From assembly GCA_023412805.1 (NCBI GenBank), contig JAEZRM010000160.1:1-32676 (forward strand): 32,676 nt of DNA, written 5' to 3'. Below the pieces are notes generated by a model, which searched no databases, was not told the origin of the DNA, and saw nothing but the letters and a program-made list of their open reading frames with translations. Shown one piece after another: positions 15,987 through 24,372 of this stretch (position 1 is its first letter; every line of letters starts with the position of its first letter). A program made the position numbers and the translations under genes. This DNA is from Pseudomonadota bacterium (GTDB lineage: Bacteria > Pseudomonadota > Alphaproteobacteria > Rhizobiales > Hyphomicrobiaceae).

Positions 15987-17143
15987 GGGCCTCTCTTGCT
16001 CAGGTCACCGGTGCGCTCCTGCATGGGCAGGAGCACACGGAAGACAGTCTTGCGGGGTTCGCTATCGCACTCGATGATCCCGCCGTGATCACCGACGATT
16101 TTCGCGACGAGCGCGAGGCCGAGCCCCGTCCCCGTCCGTTTGGTCGTGACGAAGGGATCGAAGAGGTGAGAACGCACGGCCTCGGCAATGCCCGGGCCGT
16201 TGTCCTCGATCTCGATCATGAGGGGGAGCGCGACGCGCGCGCGGGAACCCGGCACCGAAAGCCGGACGCCGGGCCGGAATGCCGTGGTGAGAACAATGCG
16301 GCTGCCGCCATCGTGCGTCTCGCTCAGGGCTTCCGCTGCATTCTTCACGAGATTGAGGAAGGCCTGCACGAGCTTGTCGCGGTTACCTGGGATCGGCGGC
16401 AGTGAAGGGTCGTACTGCTCGTTGATGCGAATACCGCGCGCGAACCCGCTCTCTGCGATCCGCTTCACGTGATCCAGCACATCGTGAATGTTGACCGGCT
16501 CGGTCGCAAGCGGGCGCTCGTCGCCGAAGACTTCCATGCGATCGACGAGATTGCGAATGCGGTCCGTCTCGGCGCAGATGAGACGAGCGAGCGCACGATC
16601 CTCATCCGAGAGAGAGGGCTCGAGGAGTTGGGCCGCACCACGAATGCCCGACAGCGGATTCTTGATCTCGTGCGCGAGCACGGCGGCCAGCCCCGAGACC
16701 GAGCGCGCGGCTGCACGATGCGTGAGCTGGCGCTCGATCATCTGTGCCATGGAGCGCTGCTGCAGCATGAGCAGCACGAGATCCGGCGCATCGGGCAATG
16801 GCCCGCCATAAATGTCGACGAGGCGCGGCGCCTGGACCTTCGGCGTCGAGATCAGCACGCCGTACTCGTTGACGGTCGAGCCTGTGCGGGCAACCTGGCG
16901 CGCGAGCGCGATGAGGGGGCAATCGTCGCTGACGATCGAGCCGATCTGCTGGCGCTTGAGAACGGCCTGGCTCGATTGGAAGAATGTCTCCGCGGCGACA
17001 TTGGCGTAGATCACGCGCTCGTCGGCAGCGAGGACGATAATCGGGTGGGGAAGTGCACCAACGAGCACATCGTGCTCGATGTGGCGCCGCGTCGTGATGG
17101 GCGGCAGTGGCGGGGCGCGCTCGGGCGTGCGGTCGGTGCTCAT
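15983..17143 (-). CDS. ntrB: Nitrogen regulation sensor histidine kinase NtrB
   Basis: Start at 17143 (386 residues). This ATG overlaps the dusB stop codon as ATGA and has an AAGGGG site upstream; the longer open frame would lie entirely over dusB. A PAS domain occupies about residues 24-135, without membrane segments. The HisKA motif has H158 in VLAHEIKNPLSG. The HATPase region shows FLNLVKNAAEAL, IEDNGPGI and GTGLGLALVAKI. NtrB is a soluble kinase/phosphatase for NtrC controlled by PII protein. Tight overlap with dusB upstream and ntrC downstream shows a translationally coupled operon. Confidence 0.96.
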   Translation of the reverse strand: MSTDRTPERAPPLPPITTRRHIEHDVLVGALPHPIIVLAADERVIYANVAAETFFQSSQAVLKRQQIGSIVSDDCPLIALARQVARTGSTVNEYGVLISTPKVQAPRLVDIYGGPLPDAPDLVLLMLQQRSMAQMIERQLTHRAAARSVSGLAAVLAHEIKNPLSGIRGAAQLLEPSLSDEDRALARLICAETDRIRNLVDRMEVFGDERPLATEPVNIHDVLDHVKRIAESGFARGIRINEQYDPSLPPIPGNRDKLVQAFLNLVKNAAEALSETHDGGSRIVLTTAFRPGVRLSVPGSRARVALPLMIEIEDNGPGIAEAVRSHLFDPFVTTKRTGTGLGLALVAKIVGDHGGIIECDSEPRKTVFRVLLPMQERTGDLSKRGP

Positions 17144-18213
17144 GCAGCCGCCCCTTCGAGATGCGGAACCGACGCATAGAAGCGCGCCAGCCCCGCGAGC
17201 AGTCGTGCGGGATCGGCCTCTGTGCACAGGCGTTGGCGCGTGGCCTTGACGACGGCAGGCGGCGCGCCGCTCGTCTCCAGGTACCAGGCCACATGCTTTC
17301 TCGCATTGCGCAGGCCTAGGAAGCTGCCGTAGTGGCCGAGCATGGCTTCGATATGCGCAAGCGCGATCGCGCATTGCTCTTCGAGCGATAGCGCACCAGG
17401 ATCATGGCCCGTTGCCAGCGACGTTGCGATGCGCGCGGGCTGCCAAGGTGCGCCGTAAGCACCGCGACCGATCATGACGCCATCGGCGCCCGAAGCGTCG
17501 AGTGCGGCGCGCGCATCCTCCGGCGAACAGATATCGCCATTGACGATGACCGGGATCGAAACGGCTTCCTTGACGCGGCGGACGAAGTGCCAGTCCGCCT
17601 TGTCCTTGAAGAACTGACACCGCGTGCGGCCATGCACCGTCACGAGCGCGATTCCGGCGGCCTCGGCGCGCTGTGCAAGCTCTGGCGCATTGAGATGGGC
17701 ATGATCCCAGCCCATGCGCATCTTGAGGGTCACGGGGACACGAACCGCTCCGATCGTTGCAGCGATCAAACCAATCGCGTGATCGAGATCGCGCATCAGC
17801 GCGCTACCCGAGAGCTTGCCCGTCACCTCGCGCGCCGGGCATCCCATATTGATATCGATGATATCAGCGCCGAGGCCTTCGGCGATGCGTGCACCTTCAG
17901 CCATCCACCGCGCTTCGCGTCCTGCGAGTTGCATCACAAAGGGCCGCGCTCCCGCGAATGCAGTGCGCCGAACCATGTCCGGCCGCTCGCGCACGAGTTC
18001 GTCGCTGGCCACCATCTCCGAGACGACGTATTCCGCGCCGCATTGCTGAGCGGCCTGACGGAAAGGCAGATCCGACACGCCGGACATCGGCGCAAGCAGA
18101 ACCCGGCTCGCCAGCACATTGCCGCCTATAGCCAATCCAGGCGCACGGAGATCGGTCACAGGCGCGTCGCCCGCGTCCTCCCTGCCCAGTTCGAAGTCTG
18201 GCTGCCTGCTCAT
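17140..18213 (-). CDS. dusB: tRNA dihydrouridine synthase DusB (NifR3)
   Basis: This 357-residue flavoenzyme reduces specific uridines in tRNA to dihydrouridine using FMN and NADPH. The TIM-barrel start ASRVLLAPMSGVSDLPFR is typical, and the catalytic Cys is C125 in DINMGCPAREVTGK. FMN-binding segments are LKMRMGW, VTVHGRTR and GVMIGRGAYG. The C-terminal helical tRNA-binding domain includes RNARKHVAWYL. It heads the ntrBC operon, a long-known alphaproteobacterial arrangement that gave the gene its old name nifR3. The N-terminal 25 residues are variable. The 218-nt gap upstream is a divergent promoter region shared with ispDF. Confidence 0.96.
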   Translation of the reverse strand: MSRQPDFELGREDAGDAPVTDLRAPGLAIGGNVLASRVLLAPMSGVSDLPFRQAAQQCGAEYVVSEMVASDELVRERPDMVRRTAFAGARPFVMQLAGREARWMAEGARIAEGLGADIIDINMGCPAREVTGKLSGSALMRDLDHAIGLIAATIGAVRVPVTLKMRMGWDHAHLNAPELAQRAEAAGIALVTVHGRTRCQFFKDKADWHFVRRVKEAVSIPVIVNGDICSPEDARAALDASGADGVMIGRGAYGAPWQPARIATSLATGHDPGALSLEEQCAIALAHIEAMLGHYGSFLGLRNARKHVAWYLETSGAPPAVVKATRQRLCTEADPARLLAGLARFYASVPHLEGAAA

Positions 18214-18431
18214 CGCCTGCCCTATTTTCGAGCAAGATTACACCCTGCCCAATAATTGTTCAAACTAGAGAATGAAGTTCCCCTTCGCAAGTGCGAAATT
18301 GCACTGCAGCGTGCGGCCATTGCGCAGGTGGCCGGCCAGGCCTATGACCAGTAGCGCAAATTTTGGATTTGGTTCGTTTTTGCCCGAGAGCGCACGCACA
18401 CTGAACGTTCGCACATTTTGGGGGCAGGGCT

Positions 18432-19616
18432 TTGTCAACCATAGTGATCATCGTCGCCGCAGGGCGGGGGAGCCGCGCGGGCAGCTCCGCCACCGTGCCC
18501 AAGCAGTACGCCGATCTCGGTGGCGTCCCCATGCTCGCGCGGACACTCGAAGCCTTCGCCAGCCATCGCGATATCACCCACGTCCTGACCGTCATCCACC
18601 CGAACGACATGCTGCGCTATCAGGCGGCTGCCCAGCGCGTTTCCGGAAAGCTGCTGCCGCCGGTGACCGGTGGCGCCAGCCGCCAGATCTCCGTCCATCA
18701 TGGCCTCGAGGCGCTTGCCCAGCTCAACCCGAAGCAGGTTCTCATCCACGACGCAGCACGACCGTTCGTGACGCACGCGCTGATCGATCGCGTCATCGGG
18801 GCGCTTGCGGCCTCGCCCGGCGCGCTGCCCGCACTGCCGCTGGCCGACACGCTCAAGCGCGCCGACCCTTCGGGCAAAGCCGCAGGCACAGTTGACCGCG
18901 CCAACCTTTGGCGTGCCGAGACACCACAGGGCTTTCGCTATCCGGAAATCCTCGCGGCCCATCGCGCCGCCGAAGCGTCGGGCCGCAACGAGTTCACCGA
19001 CGATTCCAGCCTCGCGGAATGGCACGGCGTCGCCTCCGCGCTCGTTGAAGGCGATGCGCGCAACATCAAGATCACCACGGCGGAGGACTTGAGTTTGGCC
19101 CAGCAATCGTTCGGCCGCGCGACCTCGACCATCACCGACGTCAGGCACGGCACCGGCTTCGATGTGCATCGCTTCAGCGACGGCGATCACGTCTGGCTCT
19201 GCGGCGTGTCGATCCCCCACACACACGCGCTCGAAGGACACTCCGACGCCGACGTCGGCCTGCACGCACTGACGGACGCTTTGCTCGGCGCCATCGCCGA
19301 CGGCGACATCGGACATCATTTCCCGCCGAGCGACATGCGCTGGAAAGGCGCCCGGTCCGAGATCTTTCTTGCCGAGGCCGCACGGCGCGTCGCTGCCGCC
19401 GGCTACCAGATCGGCAATGTCGACGTCACGATTCTCTGCGAGGCGCCGCGCGTCGGGCCACACCGCGATGCCATGCGCAAGGAGATCGCGCGCATTCTCG
19501 GCATCAGCGATGGACGGGTCGGCGTCAAGGCCACGACGACTGAGACGCTCGGCTTCACAGGTCGCCGCGAAGGCATTGCCGCCATGGCGAGCGCGACGGT
19601 TATCCGGCGCGGCTGA
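18432..19616 (+). CDS. ispDF: Bifunctional 2-C-methyl-D-erythritol 4-phosphate cytidylyltransferase / 2-C-methyl-D-erythritol 2,4-cyclodiphosphate synthase IspDF
   Basis: This 394-residue fusion carries out two non-adjacent steps of the MEP isoprenoid pathway. The IspD part (about 1-228) has the nucleotide-binding start IVAAGRGSRAG, the substrate motif HDAARPF at 106-112 and TPQGFRY at 164-170. The IspF part (about 236-394) has the metal ligands D244 and H246 in GFDVHRF and H278, plus GHSDADVGLHALTDALLGA and KATTTETLGFTGR. The start codon appears to be TTG at 18432, preceded by GGGGGCAGGG. The next in-frame GTG (18444) would remove the first strand residues. Fused IspDF is frequent in alphaproteobacteria. 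It is divergent from dusB. Confidence 0.96.
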   Translation: MSTIVIIVAAGRGSRAGSSATVPKQYADLGGVPMLARTLEAFASHRDITHVLTVIHPNDMLRYQAAAQRVSGKLLPPVTGGASRQISVHHGLEALAQLNPKQVLIHDAARPFVTHALIDRVIGALAASPGALPALPLADTLKRADPSGKAAGTVDRANLWRAETPQGFRYPEILAAHRAAEASGRNEFTDDSSLAEWHGVASALVEGDARNIKITTAEDLSLAQQSFGRATSTITDVRHGTGFDVHRFSDGDHVWLCGVSIPHTHALEGHSDADVGLHALTDALLGAIADGDIGHHFPPSDMRWKGARSEIFLAEAARRVAAAGYQIGNVDVTILCEAPRVGPHRDAMRKEIARILGISDGRVGVKATTTETLGFTGRREGIAAMASATVIRRG

Positions 19617-19648
19617 GGCGAGGATACCCTGCCTGAGGACCGCATCAT

Positions 19649-20215
19649 CTACTTGAGCTTGTAGCCGATGCGCACGCCCGCGCTGGTGATGCCGCTGTTG
19701 TTCGAGCAGAGGTTGGCGTTCGACATGTGCGCCACGGTGGCATAGACCGTCCAGGCATCGTCGAGCGCATAACCGAGCGACAGTGACTCGCGGAAATTCA
19801 CCCGGCACCCGTAGAGATCCTCATTCGAGCCGTTGAGCGGACCGTCATGCCACGAGCCGCCGAAAGACGCCTCGAGGGAAAGCCGGTCGGTCAGTTTGAG
19901 ATCCCAGGTAAGACCCGCGTAGACCTGGCTCGTATCACCAATGGTATTGAGCGAGGCTCCGACATGCAGGCGCGGCCTGAGGAAGAAGTCGGCGAAGGCA
20001 TTGCCGTAGGAGATCGGAGCGCGGCGAAACAGCAGCTCGAGATTGACGTCGACGCCGCCCTCGGAATGGTCGGGCTCGATGCTGTGCGCCATGACGCCGA
20101 GCCGCACCTCGTCGAGGAGGGCTTGCGCTCTCGCGGGCGCTCCAAAACACAGCGCAGCGGCCACGGCGAGCGCGGCAACGCAAAACATGACACACGAATG
20201 CTTAGCCCGCTCCAT
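19649..20215 (-). CDS. PagL-like acyloxyacyl hydrolase family outer-membrane protein
   Basis: This 188-residue protein has a cleavable signal peptide (hydrophobic core about 9-25, cleavage probably after APARA, residue 30) and alternating strands of an eight-stranded beta barrel ending in an aromatic/basic strand (VRIGYKLK). Near the C-terminus the H-x-S pair of PagL lipid A 3-O-deacylases is present as H163-M-S165-N-A-N. In Pseudomonas PagL the triad is His126, Ser128 and Glu140. Here the ungapped equivalent of Glu140 is T177, so activity is uncertain. C137 and C170 could form a disulfide. Family members trim an acyl chain from lipid A. The gene is convergent with ispDF. Confidence 0.8.
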   Translation of the reverse strand: MERAKHSCVMFCVAALAVAAALCFGAPARAQALLDEVRLGVMAHSIEPDHSEGGVDVNLELLFRRAPISYGNAFADFFLRPRLHVGASLNTIGDTSQVYAGLTWDLKLTDRLSLEASFGGSWHDGPLNGSNEDLYGCRVNFRESLSLGYALDDAWTVYATVAHMSNANLCSNNSGITSAGVRIGYKLK

Positions 20216-20357
20216 GGCGCGCGTCCCGCATCTACTTACGGCTCATTTTCGCACAGCTTAATGGCCGACGCAGGACATCGCGGCACCGCTTCGTCACAAA
20301 TAGCACGCTCTGTGGCGCGGAAGGCGCCACCCATCACCAGTTGCACTCAGGTTTTCA

Positions 20358-22757
20358 TCAACCTTTCGTCGCGTCAGCCGTCGCCTCGCCCGGCTGATTC
20401 GTCGGCAGCTCGATGATGAAGGTCGCACCGATCCCCGGCTGACCGTCGGCATCGATGGAGCCGCCGTGGCGCTCGGCGATCTTTCGAACTGTCGCGAGAC
20501 CAACGCCAGTACCCTCGTATTCGAGGCGTCCATGGAGGCGCTGGAAGATCGTGAAGATCTGCTCCTTATACTTGTTGTCGAAGCCGATCCCGTTGTCCCT
20601 GATCTCGATGCGCACGTGCGGGGCGCGCTGGCCGGAGCGCGCGCTGCCGTCCATGGAACAGGTGATGCTTATCTCCGGCCTCACGTCGGCCTTGCGGAAC
20701 TTGAGCGCGTTCGCCAGCACGTTCTGGAGAAGCTGACGCATCTGCGTTGCGTCCGCGTCGATGGTCGGGAGTGCTTCGGATTTGATGACGGCACCCGACT
20801 CCTCGATGCGAATCTGAAGATCCGAAAGCACACCAGTGAGCACATCGCCGAGGGCTACGCGCGTGAAGGGTTTGGCTTTGGTCGTCACGCGCGAATAGTC
20901 GAGCAGATCATTGATGAGACGGCGCATCCGTCCCGCGGCATTCTGCATCCGGTCGAGGAACATGCGGCCATCGTCCGGCAAATCCTTGCCATAGCGCGTG
21001 ACGAGCCGATCACCGAACGCCTCGATCTTGCGCAGTGGTTCCTGAAGGTCGTGCGAGGCTACATAAGCGAAGTCCTGAAGCTCGCGATTGGACCGTTCGA
21101 GCTTCAGCGTATGCTCGCGCAACTCCTCGGCGTGGCGCTCGGCGTCAGTCACGTCCAGACAGGTTGCAATGGTCCCGCCGTTTGCCGTCGGCTCACTGAC
21201 GACGGCAATGATGCGGCCATCGCGCAGATGCTGCTTGAACGTCCTTCGCGTACTTTGAAGGCGGGTTTCGTGCCGCTCTTTCAAGACGCGGCGCGCCTCT
21301 TCCTCGGTGTAGTTTCCGACACTGGCGCTGTGCATCATGACGTCGGCCAGCGCGACGCCCGGCTTGACGATCTCAGGCGAGAGGCGGAACATTTCCCGAT
21401 AGCGGCGATTGCAAATGATCAGGCGCTGATCGGCGTCGTACATCGCCAGGCCCTGAACCATGCTTTCCAATGCCGCGTCGAGCTGCACGTGCTGTGCAGC
21501 CAAACGGGCATTGAGCTGCTCTCGCTCTGTGATGTCTTCGTGCGTGCTGACGAGACTGCCGTCCGGCATGGGCAAGCGCAGGACGGCAATGGAACGTCCG
21601 TCGGCCAGCCTCAGTACCTGTGAAACCTTGTTCCCAAAGGTCGCCAGACCATTCTGCACGAACTTCGATGTGTCGATGTCGCCATAGAGTCCAGTCGAGA
21701 TCCGGGACTCGAGGATTTCCTTAAGGCTGGCACCCGGCCTGATATTGTCCGGGCTCAGGCCGTAGATCTCAGCATAGCGGCGATTGGCGAAGACGACGCG
21801 CTGCTCGGCATCGAACAAGCAGAGGCCCTGGGACATGCTCTCCAGGATAGCGTCGAACATCGAATTGCGGGTATGCAGCTCGCGCGTCAAGTGACGCAGG
21901 TCGGCCTCACGCTGCTTGAGCTGCGTGATATCGGAGCGCGTTTGCACGATCCCGCCATCGACCGTGCGCGTTTCATTGATCAGATGCCAACAGCCGTCGG
22001 CGAGATGAACTTCGGTCGGGATCCCGGGATTGCGGTGACGCTTGAGTGCGCTGGCGAGATAGGTTTCGAACGTTCGCCCCCTGACATCGAAGGCACCACG
22101 GCGGATCTCCTCCGCGAGCAGCGTCTCATAGGACGCGCCGCGCACGATCAGCTCGGCGACGCGGCCGCGGCATTCCACATACTTGCGATTGAAGACCACG
22201 AGCTTCTCGTCAGCATCGAAGAGCGCAAAGCCCTCGGCCATGACGTCGAGCGCCTGGGTCATGCGCTGACGCGCATTCGCGGCGATTTGCGCAAACTGCA
22301 CATTGAGATCGGTCACACTTGCTGACGGCTCGATCTCGCGGACAGTCTCCACGAGCGTGCCGCTCGGGAGGCACGAGCGGTTGACTTCGACCAGCTTTGT
22401 GCTCGCGGCGACGTAACGGAAGGAATCCTCGCTTCCGGGAAGCACGCGATCCATGGCCGCCTTCAGGCGAACGGCGATCTGCTCGTCGGAAAGCTCCATG
22501 CGCTGGAGTACGCAGCGGATCAGATCCTCGAGACGAGTACCTGCGACCAGTTCCCCAGGCGTATGGCCGCGAAGAACACGATAGGTCTCGTTACAAGCGA
22601 GGAGACGCAGATCGCTGTCGAACATGGCGAGGCCGACGCTCGCACCGGCAAGCAGGGCGCCTGTCGCATCGGAGGCCGCGGCCTTTGCGGGATGCCCGTC
22701 GTGATCGGGCACGCCCGTACCCGACAACGCCAATTGGCTCGACTGAGCGGTCGCCAT
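20358..22757 (-). CDS. Soluble multi-PAS sensor histidine kinase
   Basis: The start is set at the ATG at 22757 (799 residues), preceded by a GGGGGAGAAGG-type ribosome site; the open frame extends nineteen codons upstream to a TTG. Four PAS-like repeats lie at about 35-140, 168-280, 300-410 and 426-540, recognised by recurring phrases such as GLAMFDSDLRLLACN, GFALFDADEKLVVFN, GLCLFDAEQRVVFAN and GLAMYDADQRLIICN. A phytochrome-type HisKA domain follows, with H569 in YVASHDLQEPLRK, then a HATPase domain (DNGIGFDNKYKEQIF, GTGVGLATVRKI). There are no membrane helices, so it senses a cytoplasmic signal. No response regulator gene is adjacent. It is an orphan kinase whose input and target are unknown. 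Confidence 0.92.
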   Translation of the reverse strand: MATAQSSQLALSGTGVPDHDGHPAKAAASDATGALLAGASVGLAMFDSDLRLLACNETYRVLRGHTPGELVAGTRLEDLIRCVLQRMELSDEQIAVRLKAAMDRVLPGSEDSFRYVAASTKLVEVNRSCLPSGTLVETVREIEPSASVTDLNVQFAQIAANARQRMTQALDVMAEGFALFDADEKLVVFNRKYVECRGRVAELIVRGASYETLLAEEIRRGAFDVRGRTFETYLASALKRHRNPGIPTEVHLADGCWHLINETRTVDGGIVQTRSDITQLKQREADLRHLTRELHTRNSMFDAILESMSQGLCLFDAEQRVVFANRRYAEIYGLSPDNIRPGASLKEILESRISTGLYGDIDTSKFVQNGLATFGNKVSQVLRLADGRSIAVLRLPMPDGSLVSTHEDITEREQLNARLAAQHVQLDAALESMVQGLAMYDADQRLIICNRRYREMFRLSPEIVKPGVALADVMMHSASVGNYTEEEARRVLKERHETRLQSTRRTFKQHLRDGRIIAVVSEPTANGGTIATCLDVTDAERHAEELREHTLKLERSNRELQDFAYVASHDLQEPLRKIEAFGDRLVTRYGKDLPDDGRMFLDRMQNAAGRMRRLINDLLDYSRVTTKAKPFTRVALGDVLTGVLSDLQIRIEESGAVIKSEALPTIDADATQMRQLLQNVLANALKFRKADVRPEISITCSMDGSARSGQRAPHVRIEIRDNGIGFDNKYKEQIFTIFQRLHGRLEYEGTGVGLATVRKIAERHGGSIDADGQPGIGATFIIELPTNQPGEATADATKG

Positions 22758-23155
22758 CGCCTTCTCCCCCGCTTGCAATGCCTGGACCTGGCCCAATAGA
22801 TGGCACAGGGGCAATTAAGAACTTCTAAGCGAAGTATAAACGCTGCATCGACGGCGATCGCCGGGACGAGAGCCGTACGTTTGGCCTTGATCTAAGCCGC
22901 CGAAATGACACGCTTTTGTGAGCGCGACACCAGACAAGTCCACCCAGGATGCCCTCGCCAGTCACTCGCGATCGAATGGGGAACCCATGTCGAGCTTGTT
23001 GCGACAGGCGGCAGCTACAGCCAGCTCGTGCGCTTACAGTTCGGCGAGACGGATACGATCGCAGAGCCGGCCATGAGCATCGAGGTCGATGCGCCGCTAT
23101 CGCTTGTTCAACGCCGCTTTTGACGTCACGCACCCACGCGGAGGATGCGCGATCA
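22758..23155. other. Region between the histidine kinase and phosphatase genes
   Basis: Apart from the ABC-transporter remnant at 22965-23123, I see no supported gene in these 398 bases. The first part should hold the promoter and ribosome site of the histidine kinase on the minus strand. Confidence 0.5.
22965..23123 (+). pseudogene. C-terminal remnant of an MsbA-type ABC transporter ATPase
   Basis: A short open frame on the plus strand contains GTHVELVATGGSYSQLVRLQ followed by FGETD and a variable tail. This is the standard C-terminal end of fused ABC exporters (Gly-Thr-His-x-Glu-Leu, then a Gly-Gly-x-Tyr-x-x-Leu-x-x-Leu-Gln-Phe pattern). Nothing upstream in this or the other frames resembles the ATPase motifs, so only the tail survives. 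It points the same way as waaA about 1.2 kb downstream, and MsbA-type genes are often neighbours of waaA. The divergent phosphatase gene now lies between them. Confidence 0.5.
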
Positions 23156-23887
23156 TCAAGCCGAGAGGCCGCGCGCTGCCCGCTTCAGGTAGCTTTCCGA
23201 GCGAAAGCTCGCCACCAGCGTCTTCGGATCGTAAACGGCATCCAGCCATTCCGCGAATGGCATGGGCGATCGCGCATCGTGCTCAAGATACGCATCAAAG
23301 AGGTGATCGAGGACCCCGGTCTTCGTCACACGAATATGGCCATAGCGCAGCGACAATTGACGCCGTGCCTCGGCCACCGGGACACCCTCGCGGAAAATCA
23401 GATAGAGGGCGCAGAAGAGGCCCGTACGATCGGAGCCGGATTTGCAGTGAACGAGTGTCGGACGATCTATGGCCGCGATCTCGGCACGCATGGCCGCAAG
23501 ATCGGCGTGCGACGGCGCCGCCCGCGACCGCAGCCGCAGATTGACGAGATCCATGCCGAGGCGGGCGCAGGACTTCTCTTCCAGCCAGAATCCGCCGTAG
23601 GCTTCGGGGCCGCGCAGATTGATGACACGGCGTATCCCGCGTTCAGCCGCCGCGCGCAGATGACGTGGGGCCGGCTGGGCCGAACGCCACAGGCTGTCGG
23701 TCACCTTGTGCAGATTGCCGTAGACCTCGCGGATGAACCCGTAGTCCATCAACCAAAGATCGAGATGATTCACGGCCGGCCCGAACCGTCGCGTCATCCA
23801 CCGCGGCAGGGATTCTGCCGTCCTCGCCTGCCAGGCACGCAATCCCTTGCGGACTCGCCGCCGCCCTTGTTGAGCAAACTTTCCCAT
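23156..23887 (-). CDS. Tyrosine/dual-specificity protein phosphatase family protein
   Basis: This 243-residue protein has the protein tyrosine phosphatase P-loop C148-K-S-G-S-D-R154-T-G, preceded by the beta strand TLVHCK. The region SLWRSAQPAPRHLRAAAERG followed by RRVINLRG is the conserved N-terminal half of bacterial cysteine phosphatases of the DSP/Siw14-like type. The first 40 residues are very basic and may contact nucleic acid or phospholipid. No signal peptide or membrane helix is clear, so it is probably cytoplasmic. Its location close to waaA suggests a link with envelope polysaccharide or lipid phosphates, but that is inference; related enzymes act on phosphotyrosine, inositol phosphates or lipid phosphates. 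Confidence 0.85.
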   Translation of the reverse strand: MGKFAQQGRRRVRKGLRAWQARTAESLPRWMTRRFGPAVNHLDLWLMDYGFIREVYGNLHKVTDSLWRSAQPAPRHLRAAAERGIRRVINLRGPEAYGGFWLEEKSCARLGMDLVNLRLRSRAAPSHADLAAMRAEIAAIDRPTLVHCKSGSDRTGLFCALYLIFREGVPVAEARRQLSLRYGHIRVTKTGVLDHLFDAYLEHDARSPMPFAEWLDAVYDPKTLVASFRSESYLKRAARGLSA

Positions 23888-24372
23888 CAGCCAGCCGGAA
23901 CGAACCTTTCATCGCCTCGAGGAGATGTGTCAGACAACCAAATCAGGCCCCGCGGCGCTGAATTTTTCCGCAACCCGACTTCCCTCGCCTCTTGGCGAAC
24001 GTCCTTATCGCCTGTATCGATGACAGGCAAATGCGGCTGCGGTCGGCCCGCCTTAGGGCGCCGCCGCTGGGGCTGACAGAGGGTGCCGAGCGCGGCGTTA
24101 TGGCACCGGACGGGCAGGCAGTTTGCGTCTAAAGGGACCGGCTGCGTCAGCTCGGGGCCGTCCGTGGCGCCGTTGCAGGCGGCCGGAATTCCGGCGCGGC
24201 GCTCGGAGCGCTAATCTGCCGAACCGCTGCTAACTCGCCTCGTGGTTGGAGAGTCTCGGTTGCAGGTTCATATTCCAGCCGGAAGGCGGTGCGATTCGCC
24301 GAACAGGTGGGGACGGCCGTACCGACCGGCAACTTACAGTGTGCGCCATATGGACTTGAGGAGCATGGCGGC
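23888..24372. other. Gene-free stretch upstream of waaA
   Basis: I found no supported gene in these 485 bases in the frames I translated. It should contain the divergent promoters for the phosphatase gene and waaA. The lysophospholipid-acyltransferase (DUF374) gene often seen before waaA in related bacteria is not recognisable here. Confidence 0.5.

Noticed and set aside
22949..24076. Plus-strand frame of 375 codons opposite the phosphatase gene
   Set aside because: It is arginine/proline-rich without family features, and the opposite strand encodes a clear phosphatase with its CX5R motif.
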